Assembly: GCA_964372115.1 (NCBI GenBank)
Contig: CAYJPN010000002.1
Span: forward strand, 1-64,000
Source: CG2-30-36-16 sp964372115
Lineage (GTDB): Bacteria; Bacteroidota; Ignavibacteria; Ignavibacteriales; Ignavibacteriaceae
Direction of reading: 5' to 3'
Length of the DNA: 64,000 bases
The position numbers were made by a program, and so were the translations under genes. Below the pieces are notes generated by a model. It saw only the letters and a program-made list of their open reading frames with translations. It had not been told where the DNA came from and made no database searches. This document shows, one piece after another, positions 46,601 through 54,633 of the stretch; positions within the stretch are counted from its first letter, which is position 1; each line of letters begins with the position of its first letter.

Positions 46601-47745
46601 GCTGAATTATCGTAATCGGTTTTATGACAGCTATAACACTCCGTGGAAGTGTTGGCATAACCTGCTGAGTGGCACTGATTACAATCAGCCGTTGAGTGTT
46701 TCCCGGTTAACGGGAATGTAGTTAGATTATGGTTAAAAGTAACTTCTCCCCAACTGTTTGTGGAATGACAATCGGTACAGTTAGTTGAAAAATTATTTGC
46801 AATATGGTTTGGATCAGTAACGCTGTCATAATTTTGTTTATGGCACGAATAACAATCTGATGGTGTCCCGCTAAAACCCGCCGAGTGGCAGTTCTGGCAA
46901 TTTACATTAATATGCGCTCCGGTTAAAGGAAACTGACTTTGATTGTGATCAAAATATGCCGGACTCCATGCATTTATATCATGGCATGTCGAACAATCTG
47001 TTGAAAAATTGCCAGTAACATGGTTAGGATTTGTTACCGTTTCATAATCGCTTCGGTGGCATGAATAACAATCGCCATCAAGTCCTTTAAAATTACTTCC
47101 TTGCTGATGACACTTAAAACAATCGGAAATTTTATGTCCGCCAATCAAAGGGAAAAAATCGTGTGCAAAATTATCGGCTCCCCATTGAACTGTGATTAAG
47201 GAATGACACTCTTCGCAATCAGTTGAAAAATTGGCAAGAATATGGTTGGGGGATGCTGCTGAGTTATAGTTGGATGCATGACAATCAAAACATCTTACCC
47301 CAATTGGCTGAAAATTTAGAGCAGCAAATTGAGAATGACACTGAGCGCAATCGGCAGTTTGATGCGCTCCAAGAAGCGGAAACCTGCTTTGTTGATGAAT
47401 TAGGTTTATGTTTTTTACAATCCATGTCTCGGGCGAGTGGCAGTTCTGGCAGTCTAAACCAACGCTGTTTTGATGAACATCTTTATGGCAGGATAAACAT
47501 TCAGGTTTTGCATTTTCAAATATTAATGATGTGTGACATGAGCGGCAATCAATAACATTATGCTGCCCGGCCAAATCAAAATCAGTTTGTGTGTGATTAA
47601 ATTCCATTTTGTCTTTATCAATCTTCCAGCTATCGGACTGATGACAGAATGAACAATCGAGATTTAATTTATCGCCATGCGGCGACTGCGAAAACAAAAA
47701 TCCCGCAGATAATAAAAAAATAGTTATGAATGACAGGCTGCGCAT
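43633..47745 (-). CDS. Giant multihaem c-type cytochrome (55 CxxCH motifs)
   Basis: This 1370-residue exported protein has a signal peptide (MRSLSFITIFLLSAGFLFSQ). By hand count it has 55 CxxCH haem-binding motifs spread evenly from residue 31 to the C-terminus, about one per 25 residues. Recurrent units are 'FPLTGAH...C..CHS', 'C.SCH...YN...NPNH' and 'C..CHS...W.PA.F.H', in which the His after 'GA' or 'F.H' probably supplies distal axial ligands. The central part contains two nearly identical 224-residue units with nine haems each. It should carry electrons on or across the outer membrane with its operon partners. Confidence 0.9.
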   Translation of the reverse strand: MRSLSFITIFLLSAGFLFSQSPHGDKLNLDCSFCHQSDSWKIDKDKMEFNHTQTDFDLAGQHNVIDCRSCHTSLIFENAKPECLSCHKDVHQNSVGLDCQNCHSPETWIVKNINLIHQQSRFPLLGAHQTADCAQCHSQFAALNFQPIGVRCFDCHASNYNSAASPNHILANFSTDCEECHSLITVQWGADNFAHDFFPLIGGHKISDCFKCHQQGSNFKGLDGDCYSCHRSDYETVTNPNHVTGNFSTDCSTCHDINAWSPAYFDHNQSQFPLTGAHINVNCQNCHSAGFSGTPSDCYSCHKQNYDSVTDPNHIANNFSTNCTDCHSTNSWGEVTFNHNLTTFPLTGKHSTADCNQCHSAGYANTSTECYSCHKTDYDNSANPNHSAASFPTTCADCHSTNNWKPAQFDHDGQYFPIYSGEHAGEWNACSDCHTNSSNYSVFSCINCHEHNKTDMDNDHSGIAGYVYASNECFACHPTGSEQGAFNHGTSSFPLTGAHISVDCIQCHSTGYANTSIDCYNCHSANYNSTANPSHTALVLPTDCKSCHTTNPGWQPALFPQHNDFYILQGAHSAIASQCANCHSGNYTLTPNTCFGCHQNNYNNTTNPPHGSSGFGTDCETCHSQNAWTPANFNHDGQYFPIYSGEHAGEWNTCNDCHTNSSNYSVFSCIDCHEHNKTDMDNDHSGITGYVYASNECFACHPTGSKQGAFNHGTSSFPLTGAHISVDCIQCHSTGYANTSIDCYNCHSANYNSTANPSHTALVLPTDCKSCHTTNPGWQPALFPQHNDFYILQGAHSAIASQCANCHSGNYTLTPNTCFGCHQNNYNNTTNPPHGSSGFGTDCETCHSQNAWTPANFNHDGQYFPIYSGEHAGEWNTCNDCHTNSSNYSVFSCIDCHEHNKTDMDNDHNGVAGYVYLSSACYACHPTGSKEGAFNHINSNFPLTGAHVGVDCGQCHTNGYLNTSSACVSCHQSNYNNTSNPNHQTLAISTECQTCHTTNPNWQPAGFPIHDQYFPLLGRHSEIATNCVQCHAGNYTSTPNTCTGCHQNDFNSSQNPNHTAAGISTECQTCHNSTAWIPSSFNHTTTGFELLGHHLSIQCSSCHQGTTTGLNQQCISCHQDDFNAAPNHSSLNYPVTCELCHNSTAWNQATFDHANTNFPLTGAHVNTLCGSCHSAGFTGTPTACVSCHQTNYNQSTNPNHSSLSLSTDCQNCHTTNPNWQPASFSIHNNYFQLIGAHLTISSQCVSCHNGNYNSTPETCIGCHQTDYNGTTNPPHSSQNLSYECLTCHNMNGWTPATFNHNFYPISNKHNNVSCNECHSQSNYQPQCMSCHLDDFNDEHNAGDPTNCWDCHSTSDWDDDNLSQKKSRRLR
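45021..46364. repeat. 672-bp tandem duplication inside the giant cytochrome gene
   Basis: The unit 45021-45692 is followed directly by a second copy, 45693-46364. The first 598 bases of each (45021-45618 and 45693-46290) read identically, after which a handful of third-position differences appear. The unit is exactly 224 codons, so the frame is kept, and it encodes nine CxxCH motifs. A third, more diverged copy precedes it in the protein. Confidence 0.9.
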
Positions 47746-49313
47746 TTAAAATCTTTTAATTTATATTTCACAAAAATAGTTCCACCCTCTCTAACGGTTT
47801 TATGGCACAGCGAACAATTTAACTTTTTATGTGCCCCGTCAAGTAGAAATTTTGTTTTGTTATGATCAAACTTTACTGGTTTCCAATCGTTAAATGAATG
47901 ACATGCAAGACATTTGTCTTCTTCCTGATTAAACTGACCAAAATGTTCGTCTTTGTGGCATGTTACACAATCTTTACCGAGCGATACAAATTTATACCCT
48001 ATTACTTCCTTTGTATTCTCCTTGTAATGGCACGTTTTACAGGATACATCAACATGTTTGCCGAGTAGTTTAAACGCGGTTTTTTCATGGTCAAATGTTA
48101 CGGTATTCCATCGTTCGGTGGAGTGACACAAAGTGCAATCATTATTGGGTAAAAACTTTTCTGTTAGTTCGCTGCCGTGCACGTTCTTGTGGCAATCGAT
48201 ACATCTTGTTTCCGCAAGTTTAAAACTCCAAGTCTCAGATTTTAGATGGCAGCCCTGGCAGGGAACCGCAAGATGACTGCCTGTCAATTGAAATTTATTA
48301 TTATGTTTTTCAATTGTATAAAGCGATGGTTTAAAACCGGATTCGTTATGACATGATAAACAATCCTCTATTTTTTCTTCGTGTATAAATTGTCCATTAT
48401 GAAAATCGGAATGGCAGTCAACGCATAGTTCATGTTTTATTTTAGCGGTAATACTTTCTTTATGGCATTGGTCGCATTGCACAATCTGATGTTTGCCGAT
48501 AAGTGAAAAATTTGTTTTACTGTGGTCGAATGACTGCCGGTTTATATTTTTAAAAGAACTGATGGAGTGACAGGTTTCGCAGTTCTTTCCAAATTTGCCT
48601 TGATGAGCATCCTTATGACAGGAGACGCAGCTGGCAAACTCCAATGGTTTAAAAACTTGAAAATCTTTGCCGGCTCTTTTTTCAACTTTATGGCAGCCGT
48701 TACATTCAACCTTTACATGAGCGCCGGTTAGTTTGAAAGCTGACTGACTGTGGTTAAACTTTTTCGCCGGATTAAAAGCCTCAGTATTGTGGCACGAATT
48801 GCAATCATTCCCGAGTGTGCCGCGGTGATTATCTTCATGACATGAAGCGCATTTATTACTCAATCCGACAAAAGTATTTGGCCTTTTTTTGAATTTTTCA
48901 TCTTTAATAAATTTACTTTGATGGCAATCCCGGCATTTTGTTTTTTCATGTTTCCCGGTTAGAATAAAAGTAGTTTTTGAATGGTCAAATTTATCGGGAT
49001 TAAAATTAATTATTCTAAAATTGCGTCCATGGTGTTCACTGTGGCAGCTCCAGCAGTTTTTCCCTTTTACATCTGATTTGGAATGATATCCACTGCCACT
49101 ATTTATCATCTGGCTAATTTCTTTATGGCAGTCGAGACATTTGGAATTATAAACTTGCTCACCCAGCACGTGGCATTTTGTACAGTTGCTTATACCTTCC
49201 AGATCAGCATGAGCCTTTGTTAAATCTCCCGGAGATATCTGGGCATATCCTAAACCGGAAAATACCCTTAACACAAAAACGATAAAAAAAAAGTTCGTGG
49301 AAAATTTAAACAC
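47724..49313 (-). CDS. Multihaem c-type cytochrome (20 CxxCH motifs)
   Basis: This 529-residue exported protein has a signal or anchor segment (about 5-24) and, by hand count, 20 CxxCH motifs. It is built of repeats of 'C..CH....KF.DHSKT.F.L.GKH....C..CH', typical of cytochrome c3-like/doubled-CxxCH families. It is first in the operon and overlaps the giant cytochrome gene by 22 bases. As the smaller cytochrome it is a natural candidate for the periplasmic partner that passes electrons to the outer-membrane conduit, but which side each occupies is inference. A separate promoter is proposed just upstream. Confidence 0.9.
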   Translation of the reverse strand: MFKFSTNFFFIVFVLRVFSGLGYAQISPGDLTKAHADLEGISNCTKCHVLGEQVYNSKCLDCHKEISQMINSGSGYHSKSDVKGKNCWSCHSEHHGRNFRIINFNPDKFDHSKTTFILTGKHEKTKCRDCHQSKFIKDEKFKKRPNTFVGLSNKCASCHEDNHRGTLGNDCNSCHNTEAFNPAKKFNHSQSAFKLTGAHVKVECNGCHKVEKRAGKDFQVFKPLEFASCVSCHKDAHQGKFGKNCETCHSISSFKNINRQSFDHSKTNFSLIGKHQIVQCDQCHKESITAKIKHELCVDCHSDFHNGQFIHEEKIEDCLSCHNESGFKPSLYTIEKHNNKFQLTGSHLAVPCQGCHLKSETWSFKLAETRCIDCHKNVHGSELTEKFLPNNDCTLCHSTERWNTVTFDHEKTAFKLLGKHVDVSCKTCHYKENTKEVIGYKFVSLGKDCVTCHKDEHFGQFNQEEDKCLACHSFNDWKPVKFDHNKTKFLLDGAHKKLNCSLCHKTVREGGTIFVKYKLKDFKCAACHS

Positions 49314-49388
49314 TTAAATTTTTTTCCTAAGTTGATAGATAATTGTTAGAATTAAATAATTTTTGATTTTTTTGATTTTTTCTAATCG

Positions 49389-49417
49389 AAGATAAATATT
49401 GATTTATTAAAGTTCAA
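49389..49417 (-). promoter_or_regulatory. Candidate promoter of the multihaem cytochrome operon
   Basis: Reading the - strand, TTGAAC (49417-49412) is followed after exactly 17 bases by TATCTT (49394-49389), 76 bases upstream of the cytochrome ATG at 49313. Base composition is very AT-rich, so chance matches are common. No operator-like symmetry is visible. Confidence 0.35.
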
Positions 49418-49837
49418 CATACCGTTAATGATTATTTTTTTGAATATTATATCAAAAAAAAAAAATCCATAGAATGATTAATAACCAAAAGCAGTAAAAA
49501 CCCGAATTTCAATCCTAAATTACGATCTATTATAGCTTAAGGCAACAATTATAGCACAAAAAGAGATATGATTGGAAGATAAAGCCAACCTCATCACAGT
49601 AAAAGATTAGTGCTTCCTAATTTTTATCAGGATGACTCGCTTTGTGACGGGCAAATTTTATACTGGAAATAAAGGTGCTGGACTAACAAAAATTAAAAAG
49701 TTAGGAAAAAAAAGTAAAACCGCTTTTATTAAAGAATTTGTGTTGTATTTTTGTATAAAACAAATTGATAAATGATTAACGTCATACAGAGATTCTATTT
49801 GATTGAATTCTGTTCGGGATTAAATTAAATTGACTGC
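49418..49837. other. AT-rich divergent intergenic region, no gene seen
   Basis: This is the rest of the 524-base gap between the cytochrome operon (-) and dapF (+). It contains a run of twelve A's near 49455-49466 and no supported reading frame on either strand. It should hold the dapF promoter, which I cannot place. Confidence 0.5.
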
Positions 49838-50701
49838 ATGAGTAAAATTAATTTTAGCAAGATGAGCGGCGCCGGCAATGATTTTATAGTAATCGACGCT
49901 GATGCAGAAAAATTATTCGAGGCAAACCCTGAATTAATACGTAAGTTATGCCATAGGCGTAACGGCATTGGCGCCGATGGGTTGATTACAGTAAAAAAGA
50001 ACATCGATGTTGATTTTGAGATGAATTATTATAACTCGGATGGCTCTACAGGTTCTTTGTGTGGTAATGGTGCGAGATGCGCAATCAAATTTGCCGGATT
50101 GATGGGCAAATTTAATAACACCACGACGCAGTTTGCTTCGCTCGGCGAACAATTTGCCGGAGAGCTGATTGACGAAAATACAGTCAAATTTTTTCTGAAT
50201 TCGCCAAAAACTTTTATTTTTAATATTAAAATAAAAGTAGCCGGTCAGTTAATAAATGCTTCTTTTGTTGATACGGGAACACCGCATCTTATTATTAAAA
50301 GTTCGGAGATACTCAAAGATCTATCAAATCCAAACTCTTTTTCTAATATTGATGAATTGCCGGTCGCGGAATTAGGCAGACTGATAAGATATCATAATGA
50401 TTTCAAACCGGATGGTGTAAATGTAAATTTTGTCGAGTTAAAAAATCACAAAATATTTATTCGCACTTACGAAAGAGGTGTGGAGGATGAAACTCTTGCA
50501 TGCGGCACAGGTTCAACTGCCGCGGCAATCATTTTATCTATAACAGATAACGTAAAACCGCCTATAAAATTAATTACAAGAGGCGGCGAAACTTTAACGA
50601 TAAATTTTGAAACAAAAGATAACGACTTTTATAATTTATCATTAACCGGACCGGCGAAGGTTACCTTTTCCGGTAATTTTTCACTTAACAATTATATATA
50701 A
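49838..50701 (+). CDS. dapF: Diaminopimelate epimerase
   Basis: DapF converts LL- to meso-diaminopimelate for lysine and peptidoglycan synthesis without a cofactor. The 287-residue protein has both catalytic cysteines in their usual settings: Cys75 in 'SLCGNGARC' and Cys222 in 'ETLACGTGSTAAA'. It also has the N-terminal 'KMSGAGNDFIVID' (8-20) and 'RRNGIGADGLI' (40-50). It is followed 16 bases later by the small gene at 50718. Confidence 0.96.
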   Translation: MSKINFSKMSGAGNDFIVIDADAEKLFEANPELIRKLCHRRNGIGADGLITVKKNIDVDFEMNYYNSDGSTGSLCGNGARCAIKFAGLMGKFNNTTTQFASLGEQFAGELIDENTVKFFLNSPKTFIFNIKIKVAGQLINASFVDTGTPHLIIKSSEILKDLSNPNSFSNIDELPVAELGRLIRYHNDFKPDGVNVNFVELKNHKIFIRTYERGVEDETLACGTGSTAAAIILSITDNVKPPIKLITRGGETLTINFETKDNDFYNLSLTGPAKVTFSGNFSLNNYI

Positions 50702-50717
50702 ATTTTCCGGAGAGAAA

Positions 50718-51017
50718 ATGTCCAAAGTAGTATTTACAATACAATATGAAGTTAATTCAGCAAAAAGGAATGAATACATAAACGTTATAAAAGAACTAAA
50801 AACTCTACTCGTTGCCGAAGGGCTAGAAAGTTATAATGTATATGAATTTAAAGGAAAAGAAAATAATTTTCAGGAAGTGTACCAGTTCGTATCCGAAGAA
50901 GCATATGAAGCTTTTGATGATGACCAGAATGAGCGCATAAACATTTTAATAAGTAAATTAAATGATATGACTTCCGGTACAAAATACACAACCTTGCACG
51001 AGTTACAACTTTTATAG
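50718..51017 (+). CDS. Small protein, possible dimeric alpha/beta-barrel (ABM-like) fold
   Basis: This 99-residue soluble protein opens with a strand 'VVFTIQYEV', followed by a helix ('KRNEYINVIKELKTLLVAEG'), a strand ('YNVYEFKG'), a second strand ('FQEVYQFVSEEAYEAF') and a helix. That order matches ferredoxin-like dimeric barrels of the antibiotic-biosynthesis-monooxygenase type. No catalytic residue is identifiable. GGAGAG precedes the ATG, and the close spacing to dapF suggests cotranscription. The function is unknown. Confidence 0.6.
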   Translation: MSKVVFTIQYEVNSAKRNEYINVIKELKTLLVAEGLESYNVYEFKGKENNFQEVYQFVSEEAYEAFDDDQNERINILISKLNDMTSGTKYTTLHELQLL

Positions 51018-51249
51018 GTAACCGGGCATCTCAAAATTAATATTTGTGCTGCATATAGCTGTAAAGAACATGACCAAATGAGAAATGAAGATGGCATTTC
51101 GTCAAACTTAATAAAGCACATCTGAAAAAATAAAACATTTCGACAGGCTTTGTATTATAGGCTGATTCTTTTTGAGATGTACTGTTGGTTACTAATTGTG
51201 GGCAAAAGAATACAATTCAGCGTATTCTATAAATCAATTCGAGTAAAAA

Positions 51250-52125
51250 ATGAACAAAACACTACACAAATTTTATATAGCAACATTTTTTGTAGTTGGC
51301 ATTTCCGTAGCGGTACTGCTTACCATTTATGGATATAACTACTACTCAACGCCGGTAGAAGAAAGATTCTTTAATGCATCTCATAAACTGCTAAAGCCAA
51401 GCGGTGTGTGGGCGCATGGTCTTGGGATACTCGGTACGATTATGATGATTATAGGTGTAGCCGTTTATATGATTCGTAAGCGTTTTCGTACATTTTTTAA
51501 TCTTGGTTATTTAAAGCACTGGCTCGAATTTCATATCTTTTTATGTACAGTTGGTCCTTTGTTGGTTCTTTTTCATACCGCGTTTAAATTCGGCGGCATT
51601 GTTGCCGTAAGTTTTTGGAGTATGGTACTTGTGGTATTAAGCGGCGTTGCAGGGAGGTTTATTTATATTCAAATACCCAGAACAATACAAGGGCAGGAGT
51701 TATCCATAAAAGATTTGAATAAACTTAACGATGATATTCAATTCAAACTGCTAAACGATTATAAATTAGATGCATCACTACTTGCGGAGTTTGACCACAT
51801 AAAAATGATAGGCAAATATAAAGCAGCACGCACTTTTGCCGCATTCATATATATAATAAAAGATTATTTTGAAATTAAAGTACTTCTCAAAAAGTTCAAG
51901 AAAGAAATAAGCAAACTGCAATTACCTCCGTCTCAAAAAAAAGAGGCTGTAAAAACCGTTAAACAAAAATTAATTTTAAGCCGCCGTATAGGGCTTTTAC
52001 GTACAATGCAAAAATTATTTAAGTACTGGCACGTTGCTCATCTACCTTTTGCTCTTATTATGATTATTATAATGATTATTCATGTTGCGGTTACAATAGC
52101 ATTTGGTTATAAATGGATTTTTTAA
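51250..52125 (+). CDS. Membrane protein with two His-x13-His pairs, probable di-haem cytochrome b
   Basis: This 291-residue integral membrane protein has about five helices. Two of them each carry histidines 14 residues apart: His95/His109 ('HIFLCTVGPLLVLFH') and His264/His278 ('HLPFALIMIIIMIIH'). This is the arrangement that binds two stacked b haems in ferric-reductase-like and cytochrome b proteins. A charged cytoplasmic stretch (about 145-250) separates them. It leads a run with a TPR protein and an Fe-S flavoprotein, so it may move electrons from the flavoprotein across the membrane. No FAD or NADPH domain is fused to it. Confidence 0.65.
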   Translation: MNKTLHKFYIATFFVVGISVAVLLTIYGYNYYSTPVEERFFNASHKLLKPSGVWAHGLGILGTIMMIIGVAVYMIRKRFRTFFNLGYLKHWLEFHIFLCTVGPLLVLFHTAFKFGGIVAVSFWSMVLVVLSGVAGRFIYIQIPRTIQGQELSIKDLNKLNDDIQFKLLNDYKLDASLLAEFDHIKMIGKYKAARTFAAFIYIIKDYFEIKVLLKKFKKEISKLQLPPSQKKEAVKTVKQKLILSRRIGLLRTMQKLFKYWHVAHLPFALIMIIIMIIHVAVTIAFGYKWIF

Positions 52126-52135
52126 GGAGATTGTT

Positions 52136-52735
52136 ATGAAATTTAAACCGATTTATATTTATTTATTATTAGTATTAACAGCCGTGGCGGTATTTATATT
52201 TGTCCCCAAAGATAGTGCTTCAAAAAAAACAGCGGATATAACAAATAAAGAAATGCCCCAGGACGATGTTCATAAAGGTTTGGGCGGTGAAGAGGGCCCT
52301 CCGAATAAGGATAATGTTACCGGTAACATAAAACATCAAATGGAGATGATGAAAAAAGCTGTTGAGGACAATCCCAACGATACTCTAATTGTTAGGCAAT
52401 ATGCTGATTTTCTTGCCGCTGCCCATCGAAAAGATGAAGCTATCCCTTTATATGAAAGGATTCTAAAAATTGATCCGAAACGAAGCGATATATTATTTAA
52501 TCTTTCGTTTATTTATTACGGCGCGCAGCAGTTTGATAAAGCAAAAGAGACAACCGAACGGATTTTAAAATTTCTCCCCGATGAGCTTCGCGCACGTTAT
52601 AACCTCGGCGCAATTGAGCAGGCAAAGGGTAATACCGCCGGGGCAAAAAAAATATGGACAGAAATTGCGGACAAATATCCGGCGACCGAAACCGGCAAAC
52701 TTGCAAAAGAGTCAATTAAAAAATTGAATCCTTAA
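52136..52735 (+). CDS. Membrane-anchored TPR protein
   Basis: I start this 199-residue protein at the ATG at 52136, preceded by AAGGAGA; a frame to 52103 overlaps the previous gene. It has an N-terminal membrane anchor (about 5-24), a low-complexity linker ('KGLGGEEGPPNKDN'), then three or so TPR units ('AAHRKDEAIPLYERILKIDP', 'YGAQQFDKAKETTERIL', 'EQAKGNTAGAKKIW'). TPR domains of this sort hold complexes together. Its TAA overlaps the flavoprotein ATG by one base. It may scaffold the neighbouring cytochrome b-like and flavoprotein components. Confidence 0.8.
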   Translation: MKFKPIYIYLLLVLTAVAVFIFVPKDSASKKTADITNKEMPQDDVHKGLGGEEGPPNKDNVTGNIKHQMEMMKKAVEDNPNDTLIVRQYADFLAAAHRKDEAIPLYERILKIDPKRSDILFNLSFIYYGAQQFDKAKETTERILKFLPDELRARYNLGAIEQAKGNTAGAKKIWTEIADKYPATETGKLAKESIKKLNP

Positions 52736-54066
52736 TGGAAGTATTAATTGAAAATATTGTAACCTATCTTGTCGTGCTTATGATAGCAGGCAGTATCTTG
52801 TTTTTTTATCTACTTAAACACAAAAAGGTGACAAAAGTTACAAACCGAAAAATTGAAAAAGCAAAAGAAATGGGTTTTCACGAACCGGTTTCTCTGCATC
52901 CTGTTGTTAATCATGATATTTGTCTCGGCAGCGGTGCCTGTATAAACGCATGCCCCGAAAAAGATATTCTCGGTTTTGTAAACGGGCAGGCGCATACGAT
53001 TAACGCCAGCAGATGTGTAGGACACGGCGCTTGTTATCATGCGTGTCCTGTAGAGGCTATTTCACTTTTTATCGGTACCGAAAAACGTGGCGTTGAACTT
53101 CCGCACGTAAGCCAGGAGTTTGAAACAAATATAAAAGGTTTATTTATTGCCGGCGAACTCGGTGGAATGGGGCTTATAAAAAATGCGGTTGAACAGGGGA
53201 AACAGGCTACACAAAACATAATAAAAGACTTAAATAAAAATATTAAAGCCGAATATGATATTCTGATTGTGGGCGCTGGTCCGGCTGGTATTTCCGCTAC
53301 TCTTGAATCGGCAAAACAAAAATTAAAATTTGTTACTTTAGAGCAGGACAGTTTGGGCGGAACAGTATATAGTTTTCCGAGAGCAAAAGTGGTAATGACA
53401 TCACCAATGGATTTGCCGCTCCGTGGAAAAGTAAAACTCGGCGAATCATCAAAAGCAGAGTTGATTGGATTATGGGTGGAAATTTTAGAAAAATATAACA
53501 TCCCTATCAATGTGCAGGAAAAAGTAGAATCAATTGAAAAGCAGGACGATACATTTATTGTTAAGACAAATAAAAATCATTATACCTCGCGTTCAGTGCT
53601 GCTTGCCATCGGCAGAAGGGGAACGCCGCGTAAACTCGGCGTGCCGGGTGAGGAGAAGGAAAAAGTTTATTACCGTTTGCTCGAACCGGAATTAATTCAT
53701 AATCAGAATATTCTAATTGTAGGCGGCGGCGATTCGGCAATAGAGTCAGCGTTGCTGCTTGCAGAGGAAAATAATAAGGTTACAATTTCGTACCGCAGCG
53801 ATTCATTTTCGCGATTGAAGCCAAAAAATCTTGAAAAAATCAATAACGCAAAAAAGAGCGGTGAAATAAGTGTAATTTTTAATTCCAGTGTTGTTGAAAT
53901 TCGGGATAACGAAGTTTTGCTTTCAATACAAAATTCAGAGGAAATTACTATTGCCAACCACCTTGTTTACGTTTTTGCCGGGGGTGAACTTCCGACCCAG
54001 TTTTTGGAAAAAATAGGAATTAAAATTACCAAAAGATTTGGAGATGCAATACTTAAAGGGCGATGA
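52735..54066 (+). CDS. Membrane-anchored ferredoxin-flavoprotein oxidoreductase (YpdA/thioredoxin-reductase-like)
   Basis: This 443-residue protein has an N-terminal membrane helix (about 8-28), a ferredoxin-like segment (about 55-115) and a two-nucleotide flavoprotein domain (about 172-443). The latter has the FAD loop 'IVGAGPAGIS' and the NAD(P)H loop 'IVGGGDSAIES'. It lacks the CxxC disulfide of thioredoxin reductase, as in YpdA-type enzymes. The Fe-S motifs are unusual: CxxSxxCxxxCP (Cys63, Ser66, Cys69, Cys73) and CxxHxxCxxxCP (Cys94, His97, Cys100, Cys104), each with one Cys replaced. It probably feeds NAD(P)H electrons to the adjacent cytochrome b-like protein. Confidence 0.85.
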   Translation: MEVLIENIVTYLVVLMIAGSILFFYLLKHKKVTKVTNRKIEKAKEMGFHEPVSLHPVVNHDICLGSGACINACPEKDILGFVNGQAHTINASRCVGHGACYHACPVEAISLFIGTEKRGVELPHVSQEFETNIKGLFIAGELGGMGLIKNAVEQGKQATQNIIKDLNKNIKAEYDILIVGAGPAGISATLESAKQKLKFVTLEQDSLGGTVYSFPRAKVVMTSPMDLPLRGKVKLGESSKAELIGLWVEILEKYNIPINVQEKVESIEKQDDTFIVKTNKNHYTSRSVLLAIGRRGTPRKLGVPGEEKEKVYYRLLEPELIHNQNILIVGGGDSAIESALLLAEENNKVTISYRSDSFSRLKPKNLEKINNAKKSGEISVIFNSSVVEIRDNEVLLSIQNSEEITIANHLVYVFAGGELPTQFLEKIGIKITKRFGDAILKGR

Positions 54067-54192
54067 CAAGCGAATCCGGCAAAATTTTTACCTTCCGATC
54101 ATTGCCACTCACTTTTTCACTCGGTTTAGTACCTTGATAGATTATGCCAAATCTATATATATTATGTCTGCTAATAATAAGATTTTTGTGTA

Positions 54193-54549
54193 ATGACAAG
54201 AGAAATGTTTAAAAGTAAAATTCACCGTGCTGTTGTTACGATGGCTGAGCTTTATTACGAAGGCAGTATAACAATAGATAAAGATCTTCTGGACGCGGCT
54301 GAAATTTTGCAGTATGAAAAAGTACAGGTTGTAAATGTAAATAACGGAAGCCGGTTCGAAACTTACACTTTGGAAGGACCCGCCGGCAGCGGAATGATTT
54401 GTTTGAACGGTCCGGCTGCACGGTTAGGCACGGTTGGAGATGAAGTAATAATTATAACTTACACTCATTTGGAAGAAGAAGCGGCAAAACAGCATAAACC
54501 CAAAATTATCCTGGTAGATAAAAACAACAAGATTAAAAAAGAACTATAA
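54193..54549 (+). CDS. panD: Aspartate 1-decarboxylase
   Basis: PanD makes beta-alanine for pantothenate and coenzyme A. The 118-residue proenzyme has the self-cleavage site Gly24-Ser25 in 'YYEGSITID', which yields the pyruvoyl group on Ser25. It also has 'FKSKIHRAVVT' near the start, 'NGSRFETY' and 'GPAARLGTVGDEVIIITY'. The length is normal. It stands alone between the flavoprotein gene and the gene at 54634, with no other pantothenate genes nearby. Confidence 0.96.
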   Translation: MTREMFKSKIHRAVVTMAELYYEGSITIDKDLLDAAEILQYEKVQVVNVNNGSRFETYTLEGPAGSGMICLNGPAARLGTVGDEVIIITYTHLEEEAAKQHKPKIILVDKNNKIKKEL

Positions 54550-54633
54550 TGTTTTTAATAATTAACTGAATGATATCATCATTGCTTTTATTCTGTTATT
54601 TGGTTAATATTTGTTCGAACATTGAGGCTGAAA

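Noticed and set aside
43633..47745. Regularly spaced short repeats that could suggest a CRISPR array
   Set aside because: The periodicity comes from CxxCH codons (TGGCA, TGACA patterns) in one continuous reading frame. Spacers are coding and there are no cas genes.
51135..51150. ACATTTCGA-containing stretch similar to the core of the 137-bp element
   Set aside because: Only nine bases match and there are no inverted repeats around it, so it is not a second copy.
53037..53510. 157-codon - strand frame inside the flavoprotein gene
   Set aside because: Antisense to a well-supported gene with all motifs intact; no start signal.
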